NCBI RefSeq assembly: GCF_036365825.1
Contig: NZ_CP142675.1
Coordinates: forward strand, 1 to 64,000
Reading direction: 5' to 3'
DNA from: Qipengyuania sp. HL-TH1
GTDB taxonomy: Bacteria > Pseudomonadota > Alphaproteobacteria > Sphingomonadales > Sphingomonadaceae
DNA: 64,000 bases
Notes under the pieces: model-generated
What the model saw: only the letters and a program-made list of their open reading frames with translations
Database searches by the model: none
What the model was told of the DNA's origin: nothing
Position numbers and translations under genes: made by a program
Part shown: piece after piece, positions 52,255 to 61,458 of the stretch
How the letters are laid out: each line of letters starts with the position of its first letter
How positions within the stretch are numbered: position 1 is the stretch's first letter

Positions 52255-54657
52255 ATGAAAAAATGCGCAAAACTGAAATTCGGTCTGCTGTCGGCAACCG
52301 TGTTTTCGACCACCACGCTGGCCGCACCGGCTTTCGCCCAGGAGGAGCCGGAAGAGGAGAGCGCGGCTCCGGTCACGATCGTCGTTACGGCCACCCGCCG
52401 CGCGACGACGCTGATGGATACGCCGATCAATATCACCGCCGTCAGCGCGGAAGAGCTGGCGCGGCAGCGGATCGACGACATTCGCGATATTGCCGATTTC
52501 ACTCCCGGCATGACGATTTCGGACACCGGCCCGGGCTCGACCGGCACGGTGGTGCTGCGCGGTCTCAATGCCTCGGGCGTGGGTGACGGCGGCGCCATCT
52601 ATGACGACGCGCTGGGCATCTATCTGGGCGAAGTCCCGCTCTATTACGATTTCAAGCTGGTCGATATCGCCCGCGTTGAAACCCTGCTCGGCCCGCAGGG
52701 CACGCTTTACGGGCTTGGTACGCTGGCCGGCGCGATCCGCTATATTCCCAACCGGCCCGATCCCAGCGTGGTCGAGGGCGAGGTCCATGCGCGCGCTTAT
52801 GCCAAATCGCATAGCGACGATTTCGGCTATCAGATCGATGGCGTGATCAACCTGCCCATTGTGGCCGATCACATCGCGTTCCGCAGCGCGACGGGCTATT
52901 ACTTCGACCCGGGATTCATCGACTATTCGCTGCTCGTCCAGGAACCCGGCGTATCGCTGCCGCAGCCCGATGGCCCCGACAGCATTTCCGATGCGGGTTA
53001 TGCAGCGAACCTCTACGAGGAAGAGGATCTCAATTTCGAGCGGACCTTCACCACGCGCAACCAATTGCTGTTCCAGGCCGACGAGGACCTGCAATTGCTG
53101 CTGACCTATGCGTATCAGCAGACCGAGACCGAAGGTGCGCAATCGAACAGCGCGGGCGTGCTGGGCACCGGACGCTATGAGAACGCCAGCCGGTTCAAGG
53201 AACCGGTCGACCGTCATGCGCATCTCGTCAGCGCCGAGATCAATGCCAATATCGCGGACATCGTCGATATCGTCGCCACCGGCGCCTACACCGAGATGGG
53301 CTATAGCGATAAGGGCGACGTCACCGACCTGCTGCTCGACCTCGATTACGATTACGAGTTGTTCCCGGCATTCGCGGGCCATTACGCATCCGACCGCACG
53401 CGCAAGCAAAAGAACTTCGAACTGCGGCTGGTGTCGAGCCATGGCGGTCCGTTCAGCTGGGTTTTGGGCGGCTTCTACAACGAGAACGACTATCAGAGCG
53501 ACTACGCCGAACGCATTCCCAACCACCCGTGGGTCGACCCGACCACCAATCCCGAAGCGCTGGAATATGTCAGCTACATCACCTCCGAGGTGAAGGAGAA
53601 GGCGATCTTCGGCGAAGCCACGTTCGAGGTTACGCCGGATTGGCAGGTCACCGCGGGCGCGCGCTATTTCGACTATACATCGACGATCTCGGGTGCGGCG
53701 GCCCTGCCCGTCCTGGGCGATCCGCTCAGCCCCTATGATTTGCCGTCCAATGGCGGCGATGCCGGGGAAGACGGCTGGGTGTGGAAGTTCAATACCTCGT
53801 ATGAATTCAGTCCCGACTTCATGGTCTACGCCACGTACAGCAAGGGCTACCGCCTCGGCGGGCCCAACCGGGTTGCGCCCTGCCCGGCCGATATCCAGCC
53901 GGGTCAGCAGATCATCTGCGCGCTGCCCGACGAGCTGCAATACGGCCCCGACACGACCAAGAATATCGAGATCGGGATGCGCAGCCAGCTGTTCAATGAC
54001 GTGCTGGCGCTCAACTTCAACGTCTTCGACGTGAAGTGGCAGGGGATCCAGGTCAATTCCTCCACGCTCTATGGCGCAACCGGGATCACGGTGAACGGCG
54101 GGTCGGCCAAGTCGCGCGGCTTCGAAGCCTCGTTCCAGCTCAAGCCGATCCCCGAACTGTCGATCCAGGGGACCTATTCCTATACCGACGCCTATCTCAC
54201 CGAGGACGTACCGGGCATCATCACCATTCGCGAAACGCCGGGCGATTATTCGAACCGCTTCGTCCAGCTGGACGCGCTCGATGGCGACCGGCTGCCCGGC
54301 TCGGCGAAGAACTCGGGCAGCCTTGGCGTTACCTACGTCCAGCCGATGGGCGATGCCGATCTGGTGGCCAACTGGACGGCGACCTATCGCGGCAATGTCG
54401 TTTCGCGGATCGGGTGGGACCGCGCCTATGGCGATCTGATCCCCGGTTACACGCTGCACCGGGCGGCGCTGACCTACGAGATGGAAACCTACAGCATCAG
54501 CCTTTTCGCCAACAACATCTTCGACAAATACGCAGTTGTATCGACCGCCAATGATCGCTCGCGCATCGGCGTGAACGACGGGGTTGCGGTGCGTTACTAT
54601 CGCCAGGCGGTAATGAGTCCGCGGGTCGTCGGGGTGGAAGCACGCATGTCGTTCTGA
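52255..54657 (+). CDS. TonB-dependent receptor
   Basis: An 800-residue receptor without STN domain. Signal MKKCAKLKFGLLSATVFSTT; TonB-box region PVTIVVTATRRATTLMDTP; plug (DDIRDIADFTPGMTISDTGP, VETLLGPQGTLYGLGTLAGA); barrel ending in VVGVEARMSF. A GGAAGAAAACG leader precedes the ATG; an upstream in-frame ATG would add 17 residues. It follows the MBL/propeller genes on the same strand but with a 726-base gap and its own operator-like site. The substrate may be the compound handled by the neighbouring cluster; this is inference. Confidence 0.93.
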   Translation: MKKCAKLKFGLLSATVFSTTTLAAPAFAQEEPEEESAAPVTIVVTATRRATTLMDTPINITAVSAEELARQRIDDIRDIADFTPGMTISDTGPGSTGTVVLRGLNASGVGDGGAIYDDALGIYLGEVPLYYDFKLVDIARVETLLGPQGTLYGLGTLAGAIRYIPNRPDPSVVEGEVHARAYAKSHSDDFGYQIDGVINLPIVADHIAFRSATGYYFDPGFIDYSLLVQEPGVSLPQPDGPDSISDAGYAANLYEEEDLNFERTFTTRNQLLFQADEDLQLLLTYAYQQTETEGAQSNSAGVLGTGRYENASRFKEPVDRHAHLVSAEINANIADIVDIVATGAYTEMGYSDKGDVTDLLLDLDYDYELFPAFAGHYASDRTRKQKNFELRLVSSHGGPFSWVLGGFYNENDYQSDYAERIPNHPWVDPTTNPEALEYVSYITSEVKEKAIFGEATFEVTPDWQVTAGARYFDYTSTISGAAALPVLGDPLSPYDLPSNGGDAGEDGWVWKFNTSYEFSPDFMVYATYSKGYRLGGPNRVAPCPADIQPGQQIICALPDELQYGPDTTKNIEIGMRSQLFNDVLALNFNVFDVKWQGIQVNSSTLYGATGITVNGGSAKSRGFEASFQLKPIPELSIQGTYSYTDAYLTEDVPGIITIRETPGDYSNRFVQLDALDGDRLPGSAKNSGSLGVTYVQPMGDADLVANWTATYRGNVVSRIGWDRAYGDLIPGYTLHRAALTYEMETYSISLFANNIFDKYAVVSTANDRSRIGVNDGVAVRYYRQAVMSPRVVGVEARMSF

Positions 54658-54680
54658 GCGACACCATCACCCCAAGTAAA

Positions 54681-54708
54681 GGGCGCCTGCGTTCCTACGC
54701 AGGCGCCC
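54681..54708. terminator. Bidirectional terminator between TonB receptor and sulfotransferase
   Basis: GGGCGCCTGCG (54681-54691) and CGCAGGCGCCC (54698-54708) form a perfect 11-bp stem with the loop TTCCTA. A T-rich tail follows on the plus side and an AAA-run precedes it on the other, so it can stop both the receptor and the convergent sulfotransferase transcripts. Confidence 0.9.
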
Positions 54709-54736
54709 TTATTCTTGCGCCCTGTCGAAATGTCCT

Positions 54737-56302
54737 TCAGCCGGTGGAGATGCCCTGCTTTTCGAGCCAAGCGCGCGCCGGCTCCAGCGCGCGCTCATGC
54801 GTCCGCCAGCGGCCCACGGCATCGGCGTTGAGCGGTCGGCGCACCTGCGCCGCGCTCGGCGTGGCCACCGCTGCCGTATTCTCGTGAAAGTGCAGGCAGG
54901 CATCGTCCCAGTCGAGCCCGCAGAAGTCGATCAATCGCCGCGTCTGCCCGTCCTGATCGGCGACCAGGCCTTCATAGCCCAGCTGCAATATCCGGCCGGG
55001 AAAGAGCGTCTCCCACTGCGCCATCAACCGGTCGAAGCGCGCATAATAGCGCGCTGTGTCGAGGAGGTCGTAGGAATAGGCGTAATAGGCCGACTGGCTC
55101 GCAAACAGGTTTTTGTAATTGCTCCACACCGTATCCATCGGATTGCGGCGCAGGCACACGATCCGCGCATGCGGCAGCGCTGCGGCGATATGGCCGATAT
55201 ACAGGAAATTGGCGGGAAGCTTGTCGACGAAGCGCGGCGTTCGTTCGGGCAAATGATGCGCAGCCTGCTCGATATAGGCGCGGCCCAGCTGCGCGGGATC
55301 GATCGTGCTGCTGGCGGCAATCGTCTCTGCGTCGATGACCTTTTTCGACGCGGTTCCAGCCAGCCGCTTGACCGCCACCGGCATGGCCTGAAGCTCTCCC
55401 GCCGACACGACCTCCGGATGCGACGACAGGATGCGATCGATCAGCGTGGTGCCGGTTCGCGGCATTCCCACTACGAAGATCGGTGCGGCATCGGGAAGGC
55501 CCGGGGCCCCGTGCAACATGCCGTCGGGCTGGGAGAACAGCGTTTCGAGCGCGTCGAAGATTTCCGCATCCTGCGCAAAATCATAGCCCAGCGCGCTCTT
55601 CTGCTGCGCATTGGCCGCTGCAAGATGATCAAACGCAGTGGGATCGCGCAAATCCTCCAGTTCCTTGGCCAGCGCATAGCGGATGCGCAGCGCATCATCG
55701 GCCCCTTGCGCGGCGGCCAATGCGCGTTTCAACCGGGGAAGGTGATTGGCCTCGGCGGTCTGGCGCGACAGGATGGCGAGCGCATAATGCGCGCGCGCAT
55801 TGCCTGGATCGGCGCGCAGAATGTCCTCGTAATGCCGCCGTGCGTCATCGACGCGCCCGGTAAAGCTGCTCGCGGCGGCAAGGTTGTAGCGATAATCGAG
55901 ATTGCCGGGTTCGCGGGCTACCGCCGCGGTGAACGGACCAATGGCGCCTTCGTGGTCGCCCAGCCGGGTCAGAACGCACCCTATCGTATCCAGCGTGCGT
56001 GCATCGGCGGGCGCGAGCGCGAGGGCGCGCTTGCTAGCCGCGGCGGCTTCCCCGTCACGGCGCAAGAGGCTGAGCAGCCGGGCCTGCTGGGCCAGATGCT
56101 CGGCCTGGGGGCCGCGCTGGACGGCCGCGTCCAACAACAGGACCGCATTGTCGATCTGTCCGGCCTGCTCGGCCGCAATGCCCAGCAGGAAATATCCTGC
56201 CGGTGCATCGCGATCCTGCAGGACGATCGCCTTGGCAGCTTGTGTCGCTCCCAGGAGGTCGTCGCGTTCGAGCGCGTCGCGCGCCTGCTGCTCCAGGCTC
56301 AC
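54737..56302 (-). CDS. TPR-sulfotransferase fusion protein
   Basis: A 521-residue protein. Residues about 5-260 are tetratricopeptide repeats (AAEQAGQIDNAVLLLDAAVQ, HYEDILRADPGNARAHYALA). Residues about 275-521 form a sulfotransferase domain with the PAPS phosphate loop VVGMPRTGTTLIDRILSSHP and RIVCLRRNPMDTVWSNYKNL. The GTG at 56302 is the start, with GAGGA nine bases upstream; the frame open beyond it overlaps the UrcA gene. Such proteins transfer sulfate to lipids, sugars or peptides. They are common beside TonB receptors in this order; a target is not evident. Confidence 0.92.
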   Translation of the reverse strand: MSLEQQARDALERDDLLGATQAAKAIVLQDRDAPAGYFLLGIAAEQAGQIDNAVLLLDAAVQRGPQAEHLAQQARLLSLLRRDGEAAAASKRALALAPADARTLDTIGCVLTRLGDHEGAIGPFTAAVAREPGNLDYRYNLAAASSFTGRVDDARRHYEDILRADPGNARAHYALAILSRQTAEANHLPRLKRALAAAQGADDALRIRYALAKELEDLRDPTAFDHLAAANAQQKSALGYDFAQDAEIFDALETLFSQPDGMLHGAPGLPDAAPIFVVGMPRTGTTLIDRILSSHPEVVSAGELQAMPVAVKRLAGTASKKVIDAETIAASSTIDPAQLGRAYIEQAAHHLPERTPRFVDKLPANFLYIGHIAAALPHARIVCLRRNPMDTVWSNYKNLFASQSAYYAYSYDLLDTARYYARFDRLMAQWETLFPGRILQLGYEGLVADQDGQTRRLIDFCGLDWDDACLHFHENTAAVATPSAAQVRRPLNADAVGRWRTHERALEPARAWLEKQGISTG

Positions 56303-56339
56303 CGCCGCGGTCCTCGCGCGGTGGCCTGCTGTGTGGTGC

Positions 56340-56669
56340 CTACTGGCTCGCAGCGAGCCGGGTGGCCGTGTCCTGCAGCGCGACGCGCGTTTCGATCCGT
56401 TCGCGAATGCGGGCGAGGACTTCGGTACGGCACTCCTGCGAACGCGCATGCGCGCGCAAATGCAGGGTGTCGAGGCCGTCGCCGCATACCGCGCGCGCGG
56501 CATCGTTCATCCGAATGGCCAGGCGGCGCTGCCCGTCGACAGTCGCGAGATCGAGCCCGCCAAGGTGCAGCGTCGCGCTGTCCTGCACGAAGGGGTCGGA
56601 AGGGGTGGTTTCCGCCATGGCCGGCGCCGCAAGCGCGCACGCAGCCAGGGCCATCAGGCCAGCTTTCAT
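56340..56669 (-). CDS. UrcA-family small secreted protein
   Basis: A 109-residue exported protein. The signal MKAGLMALAACALAAPAMAE is followed by LHLGGLDLATVDGQRRLAIR and ARAVCGDGLDTL, the UrcA pattern with two cysteines that probably form a disulphide. AGGAG lies nine bases before this ATG; an ATG two codons upstream is less well placed. The family is of unknown function and common in sphingomonads. Confidence 0.88.
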   Translation of the reverse strand: MKAGLMALAACALAAPAMAETTPSDPFVQDSATLHLGGLDLATVDGQRRLAIRMNDAARAVCGDGLDTLHLRAHARSQECRTEVLARIRERIETRVALQDTATRLAASQ

Positions 56670-56774
56670 GATCATCGTCTCCTGCGTTATTATTGCGCCG
56701 CTCTTTGGCGGCTGCGCAGGGAGATATGCCCACGTGTCGGCGCTGGCAAGGTTCGCGGTGAATCGAAGCGAGGC

Positions 56775-57152
56775 TCATGGACCGGTGACCTCGAGCGCAG
56801 TCAGCCGGGTCGTGCCCCCCAGCAGCCCGATCGGCAGCCGCACGCTGGCGGACGTCTCGTCGCCGGTGTCCGGATCGCGCAACGTCACCTCGACCGTCCG
56901 TGCGTGCAGCGGCGCAAGGCGTCTTACCGTATCGAGCGGAAGGTCCACGCGCCATTTCCGTGCGCCCCGCGGGCTGGTTTCGTGGCTGTTTACAATCACC
57001 AGCACGCGCGCATCCTCGCGCTGGCCCGAAACCCGCAGGCAATCGTGATCGCCGCAGCGGACCAGCCTGGCCTCGGGGGCGGGTGCGGCGGAAATGGGCG
57101 GAGAAAGCGCGAGCAGAACACCCGCGATAAGAAACTGCGAGGCTGCGCGCAT
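56775..57152 (-). CDS. Secreted hypothetical protein
   Basis: A 125-residue protein with signal MRAASQFLIAGVLLALSPPI and a two-cysteine segment (VRCGDHDCLRV). The rest is beta-rich (VLVIVNSHETSPRGARKWRV, TVEVTLRDPDTGDETSASVR) and ends in ALEVTGP. AAAGGAG lies upstream of the start. I do not recognise the family. It is 105 bases upstream of the UrcA gene on the same strand. Confidence 0.65.
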   Translation of the reverse strand: MRAASQFLIAGVLLALSPPISAAPAPEARLVRCGDHDCLRVSGQREDARVLVIVNSHETSPRGARKWRVDLPLDTVRRLAPLHARTVEVTLRDPDTGDETSASVRLPIGLLGGTTRLTALEVTGP

Positions 57153-57314
57153 GAGGAGTCTCCTTTCCGCGCGCCGCAGGATCGGCGCGGGCTGCCGAAG
57201 CTCTCCCACGAATGTTTTTGTTCTTGCGTAAGGTGTTCCGCAAATCGGTCGCAGCGTCAAGCATGCGCCGATATCGGCGTTCTAAAGGGCGGTCATCGGG
57301 GTTAGGAGAGAAAT

Positions 57315-57401
57315 TGGTGCGGTCGAGAAGACTCGAACTTCCACGGCCTTGCGGCCACAACGACCTCAACGTTGCGCGTCTACCAGTTCCGCCACGACCG
57401 C
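57315..57401 (-). tRNA. tRNA-Leu(GAG)
   Basis: A full 87-base leucine tRNA on the minus strand. The acceptor GCGGTCG pairs with CGACCGC, the D-arm is GCGGAACTGGTAGACGC, the anticodon loop is TTGAGGT (anticodon GAG, codon CUC), the long variable arm TGTGGCCGCAAGGCCGT is typical of Leu, the T-loop is TTCGAGT, and CCA is encoded. Confidence 0.97.
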
Positions 57402-57511
57402 ACACAGTCTGCATCGAGAGCGAATCCGCGAACGGGCTCCCGCCGGTAGGAGCGCGCCACTAGCAGCGAGGCTGCGGCCTCGCAAGCATCTTTGTTGCGC
57501 GGCTGCGCAAG

Positions 57512-58390
57512 CTAGCGCGGGGCCCAGCCGATATCCGCGAAGACCGCCGATTTGGGCACGTCGGTGACCGCCTCGTTGATGGTCAGTTCCTCGCCCGGCG
57601 CGAGCGTCGACTGCGGCGGCTGGACGACCCAGCTATAGACCTGCCGTTCACGCTGGTCGCGCAGCACGATCAGGATTTGCGGGATCGGGCGCGATTCGCG
57701 CGCCGTATTCTTGACGATCACGCGCGCGCCGAAGAATTCGGTGCCGTTGGGCAACGTGCGGCGTTCCTGCTGCTCGACCGGGAAGGACAATTCCAGATCG
57801 GGCTGCGCGGCCCCGAACAGCGGGCGGCTGACCGGCACCCAGTCGGGTAGGCCGGCATAATTGACCGCGGCAATCGTGCCGATCGCGATCACTGCGAAAA
57901 TCGTGGCCGCCCAGGTCCACAGCTTGGTGAGGTTGCGACGCGGACGGAACGGCGGCGCATGGTCGAAACGCGAGCGGGAATCGTCGCTCTCGGGCGTGGG
58001 CGCGGGGGGCAGCTCGTCCTGAACTTCGCCATAGGGCGGGGTGGTTTCGTCGAAATCGGGCCCGTCGCGCAGGGGCGCGTCGCGGGTGGGGGCATCACGC
58101 ACAGGCGCCGCTGTGGCGGTTTCGCCATAGCTGAAGCCGGGTTGCGCCTGCGGGTCGGGACCTTCCGCCACGGGGGGCGGTGGCGGCGCAGGCGGCGCCG
58201 GTCTGGGAGCGGATGGCGCAGCGGGCGGCGGGACCGGGACGGCAGCAACCGCGGCGAGCCGTTCGGCATCGGGGCCGTCCTGGAACCAGCTGTGTTTGCA
58301 TTTCGCGCAGCGCACGGTGCGCCCGTCGATCCCGATAGCGCTGTCGGGCACGACATAGCGCGTGGAACAAGCAGGGCAGGCAATGATCAT
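57512..58390 (-). CDS. Zinc-ribbon DUF3426 family membrane protein
   Basis: A 292-residue protein. The N-terminal MJ0042-type zinc ribbon has CPAC and CAKC ([26 protein letters not shown]); a long Pro/Ala-rich linker follows; one membrane helix ([20 protein letters not shown], near residue 160) leads to a C-terminal DUF3426 domain ([38 protein letters not shown]). It is divergent from ftsE, the usual arrangement in alphaproteobacteria. Its role is unknown, possibly linked to cell envelope or division. Confidence 0.92.
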   Translation of the reverse strand: MIIACPACSTRYVVPDSAIGIDGRTVRCAKCKHSWFQDGPDAERLAAVAAVPVPPPAAPSAPRPAPPAPPPPPVAEGPDPQAQPGFSYGETATAAPVRDAPTRDAPLRDGPDFDETTPPYGEVQDELPPAPTPESDDSRSRFDHAPPFRPRRNLTKLWTWAATIFAVIAIGTIAAVNYAGLPDWVPVSRPLFGAAQPDLELSFPVEQQERRTLPNGTEFFGARVIVKNTARESRPIPQILIVLRDQRERQVYSWVVQPPQSTLAPGEELTINEAVTDVPKSAVFADIGWAPR

Positions 58391-58545
58391 GGTGACCCAA
58401 GGCCTTAGGACCCGTTGCGAATCACGACAAGCGACAGCCCTGTTCGCAAACCCCGAGAGCGGCTTTTTTCCACATGCAAGCGCGGTTATAGGCAGTTTCC
58501 TACAATGACGGGTGCAACTTTCCTCTTGAACGACCGGGCCATGCG

Positions 58546-59271
58546 ATGAGCGCGCCCGAGGACGAGGTCGTCCGGTTCGACAATGTCGGGCTGCGTTACG
58601 GCACCGATCGTGAAATCCTGTCGAACGTTTCCTTCACGCTGTTCCCCGGCCGGTTCTATTTCCTCACCGGCGCCAGCGGGGCGGGCAAGACCTCGCTGCT
58701 GCGCCTGCTTTATCTCGCGCAGCGCCCGTCCCGCGGGGCGATCAGCATGTTCGGGACCGATGTCATCACCCTCCCGCGCGAGCGCCTGCCTGCCTATCGC
58801 CGGCGGATGGGGGTGGTGTTCCAGGATTTTCGGCTGGTCGATCACTTGTCGGCGTTCGACAATGTCGCGCTGCCGCTGCGCGTTTCGGGCGTACGCGAAG
58901 CCGATTTGCAGGGGCCGGTGTCCGACATGCTCGACTGGGTCGGGCTGGCCCACCGCGCCGACGCGCGCCCGGCGACGCTGTCGGGCGGCGAGCAGCAACG
59001 CGTGGCCATCGCCCGCGCGGTCATCGGCCGTCCCGACATGCTCGTGGCCGACGAACCGACGGGCAATGTCGATCCGGAAATGGCGCTCAAGCTGATTCGC
59101 CTGTTCGAAGCGCTTAACCGGCTGGGCACAACCGTGGTTGTGGCGACGCATGACGTCCACCTGCTGCGCAAGGTGCCCGATTCGCTGATCATGCGGCTCG
59201 ACAAGGGGCTGTTGTCCGATCCCACCGGCGCGCTGCGCTATCCGCCGCGGCGGGTGGGGGCGGGCGAATGA
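58546..59271 (+). CDS. ftsE: Cell division ATP-binding protein FtsE
   Basis: A 241-residue ABC ATPase. Walker [10 protein letters not shown], signature [15 protein letters not shown], Walker [14 protein letters not shown], with [20 protein letters not shown] and [21 protein letters not shown] typical of FtsE. With FtsX it controls peptidoglycan hydrolases at the septum. Its stop overlaps the ftsX start by four bases (ATGA). Confidence 0.96.
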   Translation: MSAPEDEVVRFDNVGLRYGTDREILSNVSFTLFPGRFYFLTGASGAGKTSLLRLLYLAQRPSRGAISMFGTDVITLPRERLPAYRRRMGVVFQDFRLVDHLSAFDNVALPLRVSGVREADLQGPVSDMLDWVGLAHRADARPATLSGGEQQRVAIARAVIGRPDMLVADEPTGNVDPEMALKLIRLFEALNRLGTTVVVATHDVHLLRKVPDSLIMRLDKGLLSDPTGALRYPPRRVGAGE

Positions 59272-60200
59272 AGAAGCCGCCGGTCCCGCCGCGCATGGTC
59301 GAGCGTGGCCGCTCGCCTTTCCAGGGCCGCCGCGCGGCGCATCTGCTGCCGCAAGCGCGGCTGGGCGGACCGATGCCATGGGTGATCGCGATCATGGTCG
59401 CGCTGACGGTGCTGGCGGCAGGGGGCGGGCTGGCGCTCGACAATCTCGCGGACCGCGCACGCGGCGAATTGTCCGGCAGCGCGACGGTCCAGATCGTCGA
59501 GGCGGATCCGCAATCGCGCGCGCGGCAGGCGGAGGATGCGGCGACCATCATGGTGCAGGACCCGGCGGTCGCCGGGCTCGCGGTGGTCCCGCAGGAATCG
59601 GTCGAGGCCCTTCTCGCCCCGTGGCTGGGCACCGACACGCCCGAGGATACGGTGCCGATCCCTGCGCTGATCGACCTGCGGCTGCGCGATGGCGCGGACG
59701 CCGCCACGCTCGACCGGCTACGCAGCCTGCTCGCCGACCGCGTCCCCGCGGCGCGGATCGATGCGCAGGCGCAATGGCTCGCTCCCGTGCTCGCCGCGCT
59801 CTCGGCGCTCGGCTGGATGGCGCTGGGGCTGATCGGCCTGCTTGCCTTCACCGGCGCGGCGGCGGTGTGGCTGGCGGCGCGCAATGCGCTGGGCAGCAAT
59901 CGCGACACGATCGAGATCGTCCATCTGCTGGGCGGCAATGACGACCAGATCGCGCGGATCTTCCAGCGCTCGATCCTGGTCGATGCGCTGGGCGGGGGTG
60001 TGCTCGGACTGGCGCTCGGCGCGGCGGCGGTCTGGGTGATGGGCGCGCAATTCGCGGCGCTCGATTCGGGACTCGTGACAGGCGGCGGGCTCGAAACCAG
60101 CGATTGGCTGGTCTTGGCCCTTGTCCCTGTGGGGGCGGTTGTTCTAGCGGTCTATACGGCGCGGTTCACCGTGCTCGCGTCGCTCAGGAAAATGTTGTGA
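59268..60200 (+). CDS. ftsX: Cell division protein FtsX
   Basis: A 310-residue membrane protein with one N-terminal helix (PMPWVIAIMVALTVLAAGGG), an extracytoplasmic domain (about residues 55-160), and three C-terminal helices (LAALSALGWMALGLIGLLAF, GGGVLGLALGAAAVWVMG, WLVLALVPVGAVVLAVYTAR). The ATG overlaps the ftsE stop. FtsX relays FtsE activity to murein hydrolases. The N-terminal basic segment ([19 protein letters not shown]) is cytoplasmic. Confidence 0.94.
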   Translation: MKKPPVPPRMVERGRSPFQGRRAAHLLPQARLGGPMPWVIAIMVALTVLAAGGGLALDNLADRARGELSGSATVQIVEADPQSRARQAEDAATIMVQDPAVAGLAVVPQESVEALLAPWLGTDTPEDTVPIPALIDLRLRDGADAATLDRLRSLLADRVPAARIDAQAQWLAPVLAALSALGWMALGLIGLLAFTGAAAVWLAARNALGSNRDTIEIVHLLGGNDDQIARIFQRSILVDALGGGVLGLALGAAAVWVMGAQFAALDSGLVTGGGLETSDWLVLALVPVGAVVLAVYTARFTVLASLRKML

Positions 60201-60727
60201 TCCTCCGCCTCTTCGCTGCCGTCATGCTCGTCTATGCGTTCGGTTTTCTCGGCTTTGCCGTCTCGCTGCCCCAACCGGCTGCGGATGAGAAGACCGACGC
60301 GGTGATCGTGCTGACCGGCGGGCCGGGCCGGATAGCGCGGGGTCTGGATGTGGTCGAGCAGGGGCTGGCGCGCGAAATGTTCGTCTCGGGCGTCGATCCC
60401 GATGTGACGCCCGCCGAATTCGCCGCCGAATTCGATGTCTCGCGGCGGGTGATGCAATGCTGCGTCAAGCTCGGCTATCTCGCGGTCGATACGCGCAGCA
60501 ATGCCGGCGAAGCGGCGCAATGGCTCAAAGAAAACGAGTTCACCTCGGTGCGCCTCGTGACGACCGACTGGCACATGGCGCGCTCCGCCGCCGAATTCAG
60601 CGAAACGCTGCCGCCCGACATGCTCGTGGTCAAGGACGCGGTGGTCTCGCACCCGCAGCTCGCGACGCTCTATCTCGAATATAACAAGCTGCTGGCGGCG
60701 GCGATCTCGCAAGGTCTGCCGCGCTGA
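60197..60727 (+). CDS. YdcF-family (DUF218) membrane-associated protein
   Basis: A 176-residue protein with N-terminal helix ILRLFAAVMLVYAFGFLGFA, then a DUF218 domain: DAVIVLTGGPGRIARGLDVV, EMFVSGVDPDVT, ARSAAEFSETLPPDMLVVKD. The GTG start at 60197 overlaps the ftsX stop, so this is the third gene of the ftsEX operon; the frame extends further upstream. YdcF proteins act on the cell envelope (for example in O-antigen or peptidoglycan assembly in other bacteria); the precise reaction here is unknown. Confidence 0.88.
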   Translation: MILRLFAAVMLVYAFGFLGFAVSLPQPAADEKTDAVIVLTGGPGRIARGLDVVEQGLAREMFVSGVDPDVTPAEFAAEFDVSRRVMQCCVKLGYLAVDTRSNAGEAAQWLKENEFTSVRLVTTDWHMARSAAEFSETLPPDMLVVKDAVVSHPQLATLYLEYNKLLAAAISQGLPR

Positions 60728-60735
60728 CGCAGCCC

Positions 60736-61413
60736 ATGCTCTTTCTCCGCAACCTCGCCTTCTATCTCGCCTTCTACAGCGGCTCGCTGCTGATCACGAC
60801 GGCGTCGCTGGCCTCGCTGCCGTTCAGCGTGACCGCGTTCCGTGCGCGGGTGCGCAATTGGTCGCAATGGCAGCGCTGGTGCGTCACCCATATGCTCGGC
60901 TGCGAGATCGTCCACGAGGGGGCGCCGCTCGACCAGCCGGTGCTCTATGCGATCAAGCACGAGAGCTTCTTTGAAGCGATCGATGCGCCCGCGCTGTTCA
61001 ACTGCCCGAGTGTTTTCGCCAAGCAGGAGCTGTTCAAGATCCCGCTATGGGGCCGCGCCGCGGCCGCCTTCGGCCTGGTCCCGGTCGAACGCGAGGCAGG
61101 CGCAAAGGCGCTGATGAAGATGATCCGCCACGCCAAGGCGCTGATCGCGGATGGCCGCCCGCTGGTGATCTTTCCCGAAGGCACGCGGGTGCCGCATGGT
61201 GAACGGAGGCCGCTGCAATCGGGTTTCGCGGGGCTGTACAAGATGCTTGGCCTGCCGGTGGTGCCGGTGGCAGTGGACAGCGGGCCGATCTACCATCGGC
61301 GGCTCAAGCGGTCGGGGCGGATCACTTACCGCTTTGGCGAGCCGATCCCGCCGGGCCTGCCACGCGCCGAAGTCGAAGAGCGTGTGCGCGAGGCGATCAA
61401 CGCGCTGAACTGA
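60736..61413 (+). CDS. plsC: 1-acyl-sn-glycerol-3-phosphate acyltransferase
   Basis: A 225-residue acyltransferase. The NHxxxxD-type motif is KHESFFEAID, followed by LVPVEREAGAKALMKMI and the FPEGTRVPHGER motif; an N-terminal helix anchors it in the membrane. It makes phosphatidic acid for phospholipid synthesis. It follows the YdcF gene by eight bases and is probably in the same operon. The variant KHESFFEAID in place of NHxSxxD is typical of alphaproteobacterial PlsC. Confidence 0.94.
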   Translation: MLFLRNLAFYLAFYSGSLLITTASLASLPFSVTAFRARVRNWSQWQRWCVTHMLGCEIVHEGAPLDQPVLYAIKHESFFEAIDAPALFNCPSVFAKQELFKIPLWGRAAAAFGLVPVEREAGAKALMKMIRHAKALIADGRPLVIFPEGTRVPHGERRPLQSGFAGLYKMLGLPVVPVAVDSGPIYHRRLKRSGRITYRFGEPIPPGLPRAEVEERVREAINALN

Positions 61414-61458
61414 GACCCCGCCCGGTGCGCCGGGCCGGTCGTCAGTCTCACACGGCCT

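Noticed and set aside
52228..54459. 743-codon minus-strand open frame opposite the TonB receptor
   Set aside because: Antisense artefact of codon bias; the receptor on the plus strand has signal peptide, plug and terminal Phe.
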